DNA of 25,208 nt from Rhodospirillaceae bacterium UBA6608 (GCA_002433335.1 DJHY01000191.1:1-25208); one strand, 5' to 3'; shown: positions 1 through 7,943, counted from the stretch's first letter. Made by a program: numbers and translations. Notes: generated by a model from the sequence alone, not told the origin.

Positions 1-259
1 GATGGCCGCGCAGGGCCACCCCCTCGGATGCATGAGCGACGAAGAAATCCCGTGCGCCCGCCGCCCATAGGGCCTTGGCCGCCGGGCCGATGCCGGTGCC
101 GTAGGCGTCGGCCTTGACTACCGCGGCCGCCGTGGCGCCGCCGGTCAGCTTTTCGGACAGAAGGCGATAGTTGGCTTGCAGGGCGTTCAGATCGATGGTC
201 AGAACCGCGCCCGCCAGGTCGGCGGAAACGCCGCCGGTGGTCGAGATGCCGCCCGTCAT
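1..259 (-). CDS. alr: Alanine racemase, N-terminal part (cut by window edge)
   Basis: Alanine racemase interconverts L- and D-alanine with PLP in the cytoplasm and supplies D-alanine for peptidoglycan. Only about the first 86 residues are present; the rest lies beyond position 1. The translation contains [15 protein letters not shown] followed by VVKADAYG. This is the classic N-terminal strand and PLP-lysine motif of fold-III racemases, with the Schiff-base lysine at about residue 49. The ATG at 257-259 lies one base after the dnaB stop (TGA 261-263), so the two genes are probably cotranscribed and translationally coupled. The first 15 or so residues are Gly/Ser/Thr-rich and variable. The family is confident. 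Whether this is the biosynthetic or a catabolic paralogue (alr or dadX) cannot be told from the fragment. Confidence 0.9.
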   Translation of the reverse strand, partial: MTGGISTTGGVSADLAGAVLTIDLNALQANYRLLSEKLTGGATAAAVVKADAYGTGIGPAAKALWAAGARDFFVAHASEGVALRGH

Positions 260-260
260 A

Positions 261-1886
261 TCAGTCCTCGCCGTGGAAGCGCTGACGATAGGGGTGATCC
301 TTGGCCAGGTTGCCGAAGCGGGTAAACGCGCCGTTGAAGTGCATGGGCACGCTGCCGATCGGGCCATGACGCTGCTTGGCGATGATCACTTCGGCGACCT
401 GATGAATGTCCTGCAGGGCGTCTTCCCAGCGTTCCAGGCGCTCGTTCAGCTTGCCTTCGTCTTCGTCCGAACGGCGCGAAGGCTTCTTACGTTCCATGTA
501 ATATTCTTCGCGATAGATGAACATCACGACGTCGGCGTCCTGTTCGATCGAGCCCGATTCACGCAAGTCCGCCAACTGCGGGCGGGGCGGGTCGCGCTGT
601 TCGACCGTACGCGATAGCTGCGACAGGGCCAAGACCGGAACCTCGAGTTCCTTGGCCAAGGTCTTGAGGCCACGGGTGATTTCCGAGACCTCCTGCACGC
701 GGCTTTCGTTGCGGCTGCTGGAACTGCCGGATACCAACTGCAAATAGTCGATCACGATGAAGCCCAGGTTGTGGCGGCGTTTCAACCGGCGGGCGCGGGT
801 GCGCAGGGCGCTGACCGTCAGGGCCGGGGTATCGTCGATGAACAGCGGAATGTCGTGCAGGGTGTTCGAGGCGCTGACCAGCTTGTGGAATTCCTCGTTT
901 TCCAAAAGGCCCTTGCGGATCTTGTCCGACGACAGCTCTGCCTGTTCGGACAGAATACGGCTGGCCAACTGTTCGGCCGACATTTCCAACGAAAAGAAGC
1001 CGACGACCGCGCCCTCGGTTCCCTTGGAGCGGGAGTAGTTGTGGGCCACGTTGAAGGCGATATTGGTCGCCAGCGCCGTTTTACCCATCGACGGGCGTCC
1101 GGCCAGGATGATCAAGTCGGAGGAATGCAGGCCGCCCAACAGGGCGTCCAGGTCGAGGAAGTCGGTGCCGACCCCGGCCAAGCCGCCGTCGCGCTTATGC
1201 GCGGTCTCGGCGGTTTGGATGGCGGCGATGACCGATGATTTGAAGTCCTGAAAGCCGCCTTCGTAATTGCCCGAGGTCGCCAGGTCGTACAGCGCCTGTT
1301 CCGCCCGTTCGATCTGTCCCGTCGCGGTGTCGTCGACTTCCCCGCCATAGGCGGCGTTGACGACGTCCTCGCCCAGGTTGATCAGCTCGCGTTTGAGATA
1401 CAGGTCATAGATGATACGCCCGTATTCGCGGGCGTTGATGACGGTCACGGCGCTGGCCGCCAGATCGGCCAGATAGGCCGGGCCGCCGATCTCGCTCAAT
1501 GAGTTCTCGTTTTCGAAGAACCGCTTCAGCGTAACCGGGTCGGCGATCTGGCCGTGTTCGATAAGCTTTTCCGCCGCCTGAAAGACCTTGGCGTGCTGCT
1601 CGACCGAGAAATGCTCCGCCTTGAGGAATTCCGCCACCTGTTCGTGGGCCCGGTTGTTGACCAGGATCGCGCCCAACAATGCCTTTTCCGCATCCAGGTT
1701 GTGCGGCATGGCGCGGAAGCCCGCGGCCTGTTGATCCTGCCCCTTGCCTTTGCCTTGGTCCCGATCATGATCTGGGCCGTCGTCGTACGGCGCGGCGTCG
1801 GCTTGATCGTAATCGGGCGGCGGGCCGTCGTCATAGGCGTCGGCGGGCGGTCCATCTTGGGGCGGTTCGGTGGTGGTCGTGCTCAT
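261..1886 (-). CDS. dnaB: Replicative DNA helicase DnaB
   Basis: DnaB is the hexameric 5'-3' helicase of the replication fork, acting with DnaG primase. The predicted protein has 541 residues. The N-terminal DnaB domain begins at about residue 60 ([19 protein letters not shown]) and the RecA-like domain follows from about 235. Visible motifs are Walker A GRPSMGKT (263-270), Walker [10 protein letters not shown] (about 376-384), and the late [20 protein letters not shown] block, where the arginine near 459 is the likely finger. The first 58 residues form an unusual Asp/Pro/Gly/Gln-rich, probably disordered tail with YDDGP twice. The ATG at 1884-1886 has only a weak ribosome site. Methionine 60 (about 1709) is an alternative start that would give a canonical-length protein. 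alr follows immediately downstream. Confidence 0.96.
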   Translation of the reverse strand: MSTTTTEPPQDGPPADAYDDGPPPDYDQADAAPYDDGPDHDRDQGKGKGQDQQAAGFRAMPHNLDAEKALLGAILVNNRAHEQVAEFLKAEHFSVEQHAKVFQAAEKLIEHGQIADPVTLKRFFENENSLSEIGGPAYLADLAASAVTVINAREYGRIIYDLYLKRELINLGEDVVNAAYGGEVDDTATGQIERAEQALYDLATSGNYEGGFQDFKSSVIAAIQTAETAHKRDGGLAGVGTDFLDLDALLGGLHSSDLIILAGRPSMGKTALATNIAFNVAHNYSRSKGTEGAVVGFFSLEMSAEQLASRILSEQAELSSDKIRKGLLENEEFHKLVSASNTLHDIPLFIDDTPALTVSALRTRARRLKRRHNLGFIVIDYLQLVSGSSSSRNESRVQEVSEITRGLKTLAKELEVPVLALSQLSRTVEQRDPPRPQLADLRESGSIEQDADVVMFIYREEYYMERKKPSRRSDEDEGKLNERLERWEDALQDIHQVAEVIIAKQRHGPIGSVPMHFNGAFTRFGNLAKDHPYRQRFHGED

Positions 1887-1960
1887 CGTTCACTGGTAAT
1901 CCAAAGCCCTTCCGAGGGGGAGGGGGAACGGGGGAATTCGCATGGGATTATTCAATCCAG

Positions 1961-2019
1961 TGTGGATGAATTCCATACCCGTCGGTCGGAATGTGGATAT
2001 GGGGATATCCTGTGGACAA
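1961..2019. promoter_or_regulatory. Three DnaA-box-like 9-mers upstream of dnaB
   Basis: The gap between cfa and dnaB holds TGTGGATGA (1961-1969), TGTGGATAT (1992-2000) and TGTGGACAA (2011-2019). On the minus strand these read TCATCCACA, ATATCCACA and TTGTCCACA. Each differs by one base from the consensus DnaA box TTATCCACA, and all share orientation. A 6-bp inverted repeat, GGATAT-GGGG-ATATCC (1995-2010), overlaps the second box and the spacer to the third. I infer a DnaA-responsive dnaB control region or a DnaA-binding locus. I see no clear -35/-10 pair nearby. Confidence 0.45.
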
Positions 2020-2064
2020 CCGCAAGCCTTTGGCGCAAGCCCATAGCCCGCCCGGAATCCGGCA

Positions 2065-3309
2065 TTACGCAGCGGCGCCGTTGCCTGCCCGGGCCTTATG
2101 CCCACGCTTGGTCCGCTTTTCCCATTCGGTGATGTAGTCGCGGGTCAGCGGCAAGGTTTCGCGCTTTTTGCTTAACTGGATTTGAAAAACTACGTTGTCC
2201 ATATGCCGGAACGAGACTTCGCTGGCGGCCAGATAGTAGTCCCACATCCGGCAGAAACGTTCGTCGTACAGCGCTTTCGCATCGTCACGCCGGGCATCGA
2301 ATCGTTCCCGCCAATGCTTCAGGGTTTCGGCATAATGCAGGCGTAGAACCTCGACGTCCGTGGTGATCAGGCGTGTCTGTTCGACGCTTCGCATGACTTC
2401 GGACAGTGCCGGGATGTAGCCGCCCGGGAAGATGTATTTACGAATCCAGGGATTGGTGGCGCGGGGAACTTCCGATCGGCCGATGGTATGGATCACGGCG
2501 ACCCCGTCATCCGACAGCAACCGCCGGACCGTATCGAAGTACTGCGGGAAATGCGCCACGCCGACGTGTTCGAACATACCGACGGAAACGATCCGGTCGA
2601 AGGTGCCGGTCTGGTCGCGATAGTCTCGTAACTGAAAATCGACCTTGTCGGTCAGGCCCGCTTTTTTTGCTCGTTCGCGGGCCACGCCCAATTGCTCGGT
2701 GGATAGCGTCAGGCCGGTGACCTGCGCCCCCAATTCCCCGGCCAGATACAGCCCCAGGCCACCCCAGCCGCAGCCGATATCCAGAACTTTCATGCCGGGT
2801 TCGATCTTTAGCTTGGCCGCCAGATGGCGCTTCTTGTTGAGTTGCGCGGTTTCCAGATCGTCTTCCGGCGTCTCGAAATAGGCGCAGGAATATTGCCGGT
2901 CGCTATCCAGGAACAGCTCGTACAGTTTGCCGTTCAGGTCGTAATGATGGGCAACGTTCTTGCGCGAGCGGCGGGGGGGGTTGTGTTGCTGCAGGCGTCG
3001 AAACAAGCTGTCGATGGCGGCGACCCAGGACATGACCTTCGGCTCCCCGCCGAGTTCCATGTTCCAGGCCGAAAATTTCAGGAAGTCGTATATCGTTCCG
3101 TCTTCGACCGTGAACGTGCCGTCCATATAGGCTTCGCCCAGGTACAGACCGGGGTTGAAGAACAGCTTCCAATGAAGGGACGGGTCATGCAGCCGGATGG
3201 TCAACCGTGGCCCCGGTGATCCGGCAAAGACGTGTTCGTTATTGTAGGCGTCGATGGCCGTCAAATGTCCGGCCCGCACGAGATGGCGAAGCAAGCGCGC
3301 GAAAAGCAT
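2065..3309 (-). CDS. cfa: Cyclopropane-fatty-acyl-phospholipid synthase
   Basis: The enzyme transfers a methylene from S-adenosylmethionine onto cis double bonds of membrane phospholipid acyl chains, typically on entry to stationary phase or acid stress. The 414-residue protein is somewhat longer than E. coli Cfa. The SAM-binding motif VLDIGCGWGGLGLYLA lies at about 175-190. YSCAYF (with a family cysteine at about 142), MFEHVG and GGYIPALSEV are characteristic of the family. I chose the ATG at 3307-3309 because GGAGGT (3314-3319) sits at ideal spacing before it; an ATG four codons upstream overlaps this ribosome site. A strong promoter lies upstream. The gene stands alone between the rplI terminator and dnaB, and no terminator is obvious after it. 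Confidence 0.95.
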   Translation of the reverse strand: MLFARLLRHLVRAGHLTAIDAYNNEHVFAGSPGPRLTIRLHDPSLHWKLFFNPGLYLGEAYMDGTFTVEDGTIYDFLKFSAWNMELGGEPKVMSWVAAIDSLFRRLQQHNPPRRSRKNVAHHYDLNGKLYELFLDSDRQYSCAYFETPEDDLETAQLNKKRHLAAKLKIEPGMKVLDIGCGWGGLGLYLAGELGAQVTGLTLSTEQLGVARERAKKAGLTDKVDFQLRDYRDQTGTFDRIVSVGMFEHVGVAHFPQYFDTVRRLLSDDGVAVIHTIGRSEVPRATNPWIRKYIFPGGYIPALSEVMRSVEQTRLITTDVEVLRLHYAETLKHWRERFDARRDDAKALYDERFCRMWDYYLAASEVSFRHMDNVVFQIQLSKKRETLPLTRDYITEWEKRTKRGHKARAGNGAAA

Positions 3310-3313
3310 CCTG

Positions 3314-3319
3314 ACCTCC
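3314..3319 (-). promoter_or_regulatory. Ribosome binding site deciding the cfa start
   Basis: GGAGGT on the minus strand precedes the ATG at 3307-3309 by four bases. It includes the G of the upstream in-frame ATG (3319-3321), so that upstream ATG is unlikely to be the start. Confidence 0.75.
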
Positions 3320-3395
3320 ATCCGGAAATAGGGATGCGCAAAGCCCCCAATCCGGTCTCACCCCCGAAAGTGCGAAGCACGTGTCGCTTTTTATA

Positions 3396-3424
3396 ATTAT
3401 TCTAATTGTAGTCGCGGGTGTCAA
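3396..3424 (-). promoter_or_regulatory. Sigma70-type promoter of cfa
   Basis: On the minus strand, TTGACA (3419-3424, full -35 match) is followed by a 17-base spacer and AATAAT (3396-3401, five of six to the -10 consensus), set in an AT-rich stretch unusual for this genome. Transcription would begin near 3389 and leave a leader of about 80 bases before cfa. Confidence 0.75.
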
Positions 3425-3456
3425 TGCGGAGATTCTGATGTTGCTTTTCGGGCAAG

Positions 3457-3483
3457 AAAAAAAGGCGGTCCCGAAGGACCGCC
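3457..3483 (-). terminator. Rho-independent terminator of the rpsF-rplI operon
   Basis: On the minus strand an 8-bp perfect GC-rich stem (3464-3471 with 3476-3483) closes a UUCG tetraloop with a C-G closing pair. Seven U residues follow (3457-3463). It lies about 50 bases after the rplI stop and just upstream of the cfa promoter, so it isolates cfa from ribosomal operon readthrough. Confidence 0.93.
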
Positions 3484-3533
3484 TCAATTCCTGCCAAACA
3501 CCCGCCCGGTCGCCCGCGCGGGGTGAGGGGCAA

Positions 3534-4148
3534 TTACTTGTCTTCTTCGGTCGCTTCGACCTCGGCTTCCGCTTCGGCGGCCGGCTCTTCAGCATCGGCT
3601 TCCTCGGCTTCGGCACCGGCGGCTTCGACCGCGGCGTCAGCAGCTTCCTGGGCGTCTTCGCCGACCACGGCCTGACCGGTATCGGCCTGGACCTGGGCTT
3701 CGTCTTCCGTACGGGCGACGTTGGCGACGATCGTCACAGAGACTTCCGGGTGCAGGCGGACGATGACGTCGTGCAGACCCAGAATCTTGATCGGGTTGGC
3801 CAGCTGAACCTGGCTGCGGCTGACCGAGAAGCCGGCGGCGGTCAGGGCCTCGGCGACGTCGCGGGCATTGACCGAACCGTACAGCTGACCGGCTTCACCG
3901 GCCTGACGGATCAGGATGACCTTTTCGCCATCCATCTTGCCGCCCACGGCTTCCGCTTCTTTGCGGTTTTCCAGGTTCTGGGCTTCGAGCTGCGCCTTTT
4001 GAGCTTCGAACGCGGCTTTGTTGCCGTCGGTCGCGCGCAGCGCCTTCTTCTGGGGCAGCAGGTAGTTGCGGGCGAAGCCGGCTTTGACCTTCACCACGTC
4101 GCCCATCTGGCCCAGTTTCTCAATACGTTCCATAAGGATCACTTCCAT
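3534..4148 (-). CDS. rplI: 50S ribosomal protein bL9
   Basis: bL9 binds 23S rRNA near the L1 stalk base and helps keep reading frame. The N-terminal signature [32 protein letters not shown] is clear, followed by the long connecting helix (about 40-80) and the C-terminal RNA-binding domain to about 148. The protein has 204 residues, against about 150 in most bacteria. The extra 50 or so residues are an Ala/Glu/Asp tail ([25 protein letters not shown]), acidic and probably disordered. GGAGAG lies seven bases before the ATG. It is the last gene of the operon, 15 bases after the DUF2232 gene and just before the terminator. Confidence 0.97.
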   Translation of the reverse strand: MEVILMERIEKLGQMGDVVKVKAGFARNYLLPQKKALRATDGNKAAFEAQKAQLEAQNLENRKEAEAVGGKMDGEKVILIRQAGEAGQLYGSVNARDVAEALTAAGFSVSRSQVQLANPIKILGLHDVIVRLHPEVSVTIVANVARTEDEAQVQADTGQAVVGEDAQEAADAAVEAAGAEAEEADAEEPAAEAEAEVEATEEDK

Positions 4149-4163
4149 TGCGATCTCTCCTAC

Positions 4164-5114
4164 TCACTCGTCATGCGGCGGATTGCCGCTTACGGGACCG
4201 GCCAGCCGGTGGCGAATGCCGCCCCATTGTTCCAAGACGCCGATCGCGGCGGTCACAAGAAGACCCACCCAACCGACAACGAAAATCAGGAAGTAAACGG
4301 CCATAAGGGCCAAGCCCCCACGCCGGACCCGACGGGCCCAGTGATGGATGACGGCCAGCCCAAGCAGGAAGAAAGGCACCGCCAAGGCCAGGGTCAGGTT
4401 GCGGGCGAGGAATTGGACCTCGCCGCCCGCGACCAGAGACACCAGCGCGCTGCCGACCATAGCCCAGGAAATCCATTCCGGAAGGACCAGGTTAGCGTAA
4501 CGCGGGGTCGGGCGCATGTTGCGTCCGGCCCGGGCCAGGATCGACTGCGCCACGGTGGCGCCGATAATGGCCATGATGACCCAGCTCGACGCCAGAGACG
4601 CCGGCAACAGCGGGCCGTAGGATTGGACCATTTCGTCCCGCGCCGCCTGTGGCGTGCCCGGTGCGACCGCTGCCAGAACTTCCGACAGGCGATCGGTGAC
4701 GACGGCCCCGAGACCCGATTCGTTGGCCAGGAACACCAAACCGGCCAGCAGCATCAACGATGCCGACATCCCCGCCAGACTGGCGACGATCGGGCCGGGA
4801 GGCGCCCATTCCGTGTGTCCGTCGGCGGCCGTGCGCTGGCGCATGGCCTGACGGATCACGGTCCAGGCGGGAACCAGGTGGACCAGGCTGAAAACGCCTG
4901 CCACCAGAACCCCGCCCAGGGCCGAAGCGGCGACGAAGCCGCTGATGGACGCCACCGTCCCCGCCGTCACGCCATAGGCGAAGCCAGCCAGGTAGATCGG
5001 CAAGCCGGCGACATAGAACAGCAACAACCCACCAGGGGCGCCGTTCAGGGCCGGCATGGCCGCTACCAGGCTCAACAGGCCTGCGCAGATGGCGATCAAG
5101 GTCGACTTCGGCAT
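4164..5114 (-). CDS. DUF2232 family multi-pass membrane protein
   Basis: This 316-residue integral membrane protein resembles the DUF2232 (YybS-like) family, which in alphaproteobacteria commonly sits between rpsR and rplI. Its function is not established. Hydrophobic segments are visible at about 5-22, 28-48, 52-80, 109-130, 170-195, 212-232, 240-262 and 272-298, giving about eight membrane spans. Glycine and alanine are abundant throughout. The segment NMRPTPRYANLVLPEWISWAM (about 203-223) is a typical conserved stretch before the late helices. The ATG at 5114 lies 40 bases after the rpsR stop, and its G-rich ribosome site is part of a hairpin (5124-5142). Cotranscription with ribosomal protein genes suggests a growth-linked envelope role, but this is inference. 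Confidence 0.8.
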   Translation of the reverse strand: MPKSTLIAICAGLLSLVAAMPALNGAPGGLLLFYVAGLPIYLAGFAYGVTAGTVASISGFVAASALGGVLVAGVFSLVHLVPAWTVIRQAMRQRTAADGHTEWAPPGPIVASLAGMSASLMLLAGLVFLANESGLGAVVTDRLSEVLAAVAPGTPQAARDEMVQSYGPLLPASLASSWVIMAIIGATVAQSILARAGRNMRPTPRYANLVLPEWISWAMVGSALVSLVAGGEVQFLARNLTLALAVPFFLLGLAVIHHWARRVRRGGLALMAVYFLIFVVGWVGLLVTAAIGVLEQWGGIRHRLAGPVSGNPPHDE

Positions 5115-5123
5115 CGGGTCACG

Positions 5124-5142
5124 CCCCCGGAAAACCCGGGGG
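5124..5142 (-). promoter_or_regulatory. Intercistronic hairpin overlapping the DUF2232 ribosome site
   Basis: CCCCCGG and CCGGGGG form a 7-bp stem around a five-base loop between the rpsR stop and the DUF2232 ATG. The 3' arm contains the only G-rich candidate Shine-Dalgarno. No U-run follows on the minus strand, so a simple terminator is unlikely. Damping of DUF2232 translation or an RNA processing site fits better; this is inference. Confidence 0.4.
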
Positions 5143-5154
5143 AACCTCTTCCAA

Positions 5155-5415
5155 TTACTTCACGACGTAAGGCAGCAGGGCAAGGAAGCGAGCCTGCTTG
5201 ATGGCCTTGGCCAGCTCGCGCTGTTTCTTGTTGGAAACAGCCGTAATACGCGAGGGGACGATCTTTCCGCGTTCGGAAATGAAACGACCCAGAAGGCGCG
5301 TGTCTTTGTAATCGATCTTCGGCGCGTTCGGCCCGGCGAACGGGCAGCTCTTGCGACGACGGTTGAAGACCGGACGGCCGGCGCGGCCGGAGGATTTAAC
5401 GGGTGCGGGCTGCAT
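5155..5415 (-). CDS. rpsR: 30S ribosomal protein bS18
   Basis: bS18 binds the 30S platform as a partner of bS6. The 86-residue protein has the family pattern: a basic N-terminus ([13 protein letters not shown]), then [25 protein letters not shown] and [22 protein letters not shown]. Length is normal. The ATG (5413-5415) shares one base with the rpsF stop (TAA 5415-5417), a TAATG overlap that suggests coupled translation and stoichiometric synthesis with bS6. It is followed by a hairpin and the DUF2232 gene in the same operon. Confidence 0.98.
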   Translation of the reverse strand: MQPAPVKSSGRAGRPVFNRRRKSCPFAGPNAPKIDYKDTRLLGRFISERGKIVPSRITAVSNKKQRELAKAIKQARFLALLPYVVK

Positions 5416-5879
5416 TACTTGTCTCCACCTTCGCTGTCGTTACCGGAATCGCTGGCTTCCTGGCGCGGGGCGCGGTCACCGCGGTCGCCGCGATCACCAC
5501 GGTCGGGGCGGTCGCCACGGTCCGGGCGCGGGCCACGGCGCGGACGGTCGTCACGGTCTTTGTTCTGGATGATGACCGACGGGCCTTCTTCCAGTTCGTC
5601 GACCCGCAGGGTCATGTGACGCATGACGTCTTCGTTGATCCGCATCTGGCGCTCCATCTCGGCAACGGCGTCAGCCGGCGCGTCGATGTTCATGAGCATG
5701 TAATGCCCCTTGCGGTTCTTTTTGATCCGATAGGCGAGGTTGCGCAGTCCCCAATATTCTTTCTTGTGGATGCTGCCGCCGCCGGCGTTGATGGCTTTTT
5801 CGAAGGTTTCGACCAGACCGTCGACCTGAGCGGACGAGATGTCGGGTCGCGCGATGAACACGCTCTCGTAGTATGGCAA
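5415..5879 (-). CDS. rpsF: 30S ribosomal protein bS6 with RGD-type repeat tail
   Basis: bS6 pairs with bS18 on the 30S platform. The core [30 protein letters not shown] to about residue 105 is typical, including [55 protein letters not shown] chose a TTG start (5877-5879), giving 154 residues: GGGAG (5886-5890) lies six bases before it and the family normally starts right at P-Y-Y-E. An upstream ATG would add 18 unconserved residues. The C-terminal 45 or so residues carry Arg-Gly-Asp-rich repeats followed by a Ser/Asp/Gly end, encoded by 9-bp tandem units. It is the first gene of its operon, with a leader of about 100 bases. Confidence 0.96.
   Translation of the reverse strand: MPYYESVFIARPDISSAQVDGLVETFEKAINAGGGSIHKKEYWGLRNLAYRIKKNRKGHYMLMNIDAPADAVAEMERQMRINEDVMRHMTLRVDELEEGPSVIIQNKDRDDRPRRGPRPDRGDRPDRGDRGDRGDRAPRQEASDSGNDSEGGDK
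5472..5525 (-). repeat. Six tandem 9-bp units inside rpsF
   Basis: Six consecutive 9-bp units related to gcggtcgcc encode Gly-Asp-Arg and Pro-Asp-Arg triplets in the bS6 tail ([17 protein letters not shown]). Two units (5481-5489 and 5508-5516) are identical. Copy number in such a tract could vary between strains by slippage. Confidence 0.8.
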
Positions 5880-5983
5880 TGTAAGCTCCCTTTGGCTTAT
5901 CTCAGCCCCCACCATGGAGGCATAGCCGACCAAGTGAATTCTCAGCCGACAAGGAGGTCGGGGGATTCGCCCCGAGGCGGCGC

Positions 5984-6011
5984 ACTATACACATTCCAGG
6001 AACCGGCGCAA
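5984..6011 (-). promoter_or_regulatory. Candidate promoter of the rpsF operon
   Basis: On the minus strand, TTGCGC (6006-6011) and TATAGT (5984-5989) are separated by 16 bases. The -10 matches five of six consensus positions. Transcription would start near 5977, giving a leader of about 98 bases before the TTG start of rpsF. Such leaders often carry autoregulatory bS6:bS18 binding sites, though I cannot assign that motif with certainty. Confidence 0.55.
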
Positions 6012-6146
6012 GGGCGCAGAAATTCGCCATTTAGCGGTCGTCACGGCGGCTCGGCGCTGGCCGAAAAGCAAGGGTGGGTCCCAGGGCTGGGCTTGGTGGG
6101 GTCGCGATGGGGCGCTCCGGGGGTGTGACGGCCTTGTTACGAGCCC

Positions 6147-6176
6147 TTGACAGGCCGGGGGCTGGGCGGCAATACC
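6147..6176 (+). promoter_or_regulatory. Possible fabD promoter
   Basis: A perfect -35 hexamer TTGACA (6147-6152) lies 64 bases before the fabD ATG. The matching -10 at 17-18 bases (CAATAC or AATACC, 6170-6176) is poor, so this is a weak or activator-dependent candidate. Confidence 0.35.
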
Positions 6177-6215
6177 ACTCGCCCTAACAAAATTCACGGA
6201 AACACCGAGGCTTTC

Positions 6216-7157
6216 ATGGCACGCGCGCTGATTTTCCCGGGGCAGGGCTCCCAGACGGTGGGTATGGGCAAGGCGATTTACGACGCTTTCGCCGCCGCCC
6301 GCGAAGTTCACCAGGAAGTGGACGAAACCCTGAAGCAGAATCTGTCCAAGATCATGTTCGAAGGGCCCGAGGACGAATTGACCCTGACGGCCAACGCCCA
6401 ACCGGCGATCATGACGGCCAGTCTGGCCGTGATGGCCGTGTTGAAGGCCGAGGGCGGCTTCGAGCCAAAGGGCCGGGCCGATTTCGTCGCCGGGCATTCC
6501 CTGGGTGAATATTCGGCCCTGGCTGCCGCCGGGACGTTTTCGTTGTCGGATACCGCGACACTGTTGAAGACGCGCGGCACTGAAATGCAGAAAGCCGTGC
6601 CGGTGGGGCAGGGCGCCATGGCGGCCTTGATGGGCCTGGAAATGGACGCGGTGCAGAAGGTTTGCGCCGAGGCCGCCGGCGACGAAGTCTGTCAGGCGGG
6701 TAACGATAACGCCCCGGGCCAGATCGTCATTTCCGGATCGAAAGCCGCCGTCGAGCGCGCCCTGGATCTGGCCAAGGAAGCCGGCGCCAAGCGTGCGGTA
6801 TTGCTGCCGGTGTCCGCCCCATTCCATTGCGCCTTGATGCAGCCCGCCGCCGACGCCATGGATGTGGCATTGGGGGGGGTGCAGATCAATGCCCCGGCCG
6901 TGCCGGTGATGGCCAACGTGACCGCCGCCCCGGTCGAGGACCCGGGCGAGATCAAGCGTCTTTTGGTCGAACAGGTGACCGGCATGGTTCGTTGGCGCGA
7001 ATGCGTTCAACAGCTGAAGGCCCAGGGTGTCGATACCCTGGTCGAAGTCGGCTCGGGCAAGATTCTGGCTGGCCTGGCCAAACGCATCGACCGTGAATTC
7101 AACGTGCAGAACGTCGGCACGCCGGAAGAGGTCGAGGCTTTCCTGGCTTCGCTTTGA
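6216..7157 (+). CDS. fabD: Malonyl-CoA:ACP transacylase
   Basis: FabD moves malonyl from CoA to acyl carrier protein, the entry step of type II fatty acid elongation. The 313-residue protein has the nucleophile elbow GHSLGEYS (Ser95), the N-terminal FPGQGSQ oxyanion motif (7-13), a catalytic-type histidine in SAPFHCALM (about 203) and NDNAPGQIVISG. Length is normal. The ATG at 6216 is chosen because GAGG (6207-6210) precedes it and the family starts with a few residues before FPGQGSQ. A frame extension up to 6147 has no such support. It opens the cluster fabD-fabG-acpP-fabF, with fabG 48 bases downstream. Confidence 0.97.
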   Translation: MARALIFPGQGSQTVGMGKAIYDAFAAAREVHQEVDETLKQNLSKIMFEGPEDELTLTANAQPAIMTASLAVMAVLKAEGGFEPKGRADFVAGHSLGEYSALAAAGTFSLSDTATLLKTRGTEMQKAVPVGQGAMAALMGLEMDAVQKVCAEAAGDEVCQAGNDNAPGQIVISGSKAAVERALDLAKEAGAKRAVLLPVSAPFHCALMQPAADAMDVALGGVQINAPAVPVMANVTAAPVEDPGEIKRLLVEQVTGMVRWRECVQQLKAQGVDTLVEVGSGKILAGLAKRIDREFNVQNVGTPEEVEAFLASL

Positions 7158-7205
7158 TCTTCGGCGCAGACTGACCTGCCCACTTAAATAGCAAAGGAAA
7201 TCGCC

Positions 7206-7943
7206 ATGTTCGATCTTTCGGGAAAAACCGCGCTGGTTACCGGTGCCTCCGGCGGTATCGGCGGCGCGATTGCCCGCGCCCTACATGGCGCGGGCGCCGT
7301 GGTTGGCCTGTCCGGTCGCCGGGTCGAAGCGATGGAGCCCTTGGCCGCCGAATTGGGCGACCGGGTTCATATTATTCCCGCCGATCTGTCGACCGCCGAG
7401 GGGACCAATAAGCTTGCCGCCGATGCCGAAGAGGCGATGGGCGGGATCGATATTCTGGTCAACAACGCGGGTCTGACGCGCGACACCCTGATGATGCGGA
7501 TGAAGGACGAGGACTGGCAGGAAGTCATCGACGTCAACCTGACGGCGGCGTTTCGCCTGTCCCGTGCGGTTCTGCGCGGCATGATGAAAAAGCGCAACGG
7601 CCGAATCATCGGCATTACCTCGATCGTCGGCGTGACGGGTAACCCGGGGCAGGTCAATTACGCCGCGTCGAAGGCGGGCATGATTGGAATGTCGAAATCG
7701 CTTGCCCAGGAAGTGGCGGCGCGGGGAATCACCGTCAACTGTATCGCGCCCGGATTTATCCAAACTGCGATGACGGATGAACTGAACGATGCCCAGAAAG
7801 AAGCTATCATGGGGGCGATCCCGGCGGGCCGTATGGGGGCCTCCGAAGACATCGCCGCCGCGGCGCTTTATCTGGCCAGTGACGAGGCTGCATACGTCAC
7901 TGGGCAGACGCTTCACGTCAACGGTGGCATGGCCATGATCTGA
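7206..7943 (+). CDS. fabG: 3-oxoacyl-ACP reductase
   Basis: FabG reduces 3-oxoacyl-ACP with NADPH in each elongation cycle. The 245-residue SDR has TGASGGIGG (12-20) for cofactor binding, NNAG (86-89), and the catalytic set Asn111, Ser139, Tyr152 and Lys156 (NYAASKAG). The C-terminal YVTGQTLHVNGGMAMI is the usual FabG ending. AAAGGAAA lies a few bases before the ATG. Its place between fabD and acpP distinguishes it from general SDR dehydrogenases. A 6-bp hairpin without a U-run follows the stop, before the separate acpP leader. Confidence 0.97.
   Translation: MFDLSGKTALVTGASGGIGGAIARALHGAGAVVGLSGRRVEAMEPLAAELGDRVHIIPADLSTAEGTNKLAADAEEAMGGIDILVNNAGLTRDTLMMRMKDEDWQEVIDVNLTAAFRLSRAVLRGMMKKRNGRIIGITSIVGVTGNPGQVNYAASKAGMIGMSKSLAQEVAARGITVNCIAPGFIQTAMTDELNDAQKEAIMGAIPAGRMGASEDIAAAALYLASDEAAYVTGQTLHVNGGMAMI

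Larger units (their letters stand above)
5880..6215. other. 336-bp divergent control region between rpsF and fabD
   Basis: No credible gene lies here. Toward rpsF it holds a probable promoter (5984-6011) and a structured leader. On the minus strand this leader has a 5-bp hairpin (CCGAC/GTCGG, 5946-5961) whose loop region reads CCUCCUU, the same as the anti-Shine-Dalgarno core. GGCT/AGCC also pair close to the rpsF start. Toward fabD there is a TTGACA at 6147-6152. The middle (about 6012-6130) is GC-rich without clear structure. Confidence 0.6.

Noticed and set aside
3381..5201. 606-residue plus-strand open frame over rplI and DUF2232
   Set aside because: It is antisense to two clear genes, has no family motifs, and its His/Gln/Arg/Gly-rich composition is typical of shadows in GC-rich DNA.
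5985..7010. 341-residue minus-strand frame over fabD
   Set aside because: Gly/His-rich shadow of fabD with no motif; it would also overlap the rpsF promoter.
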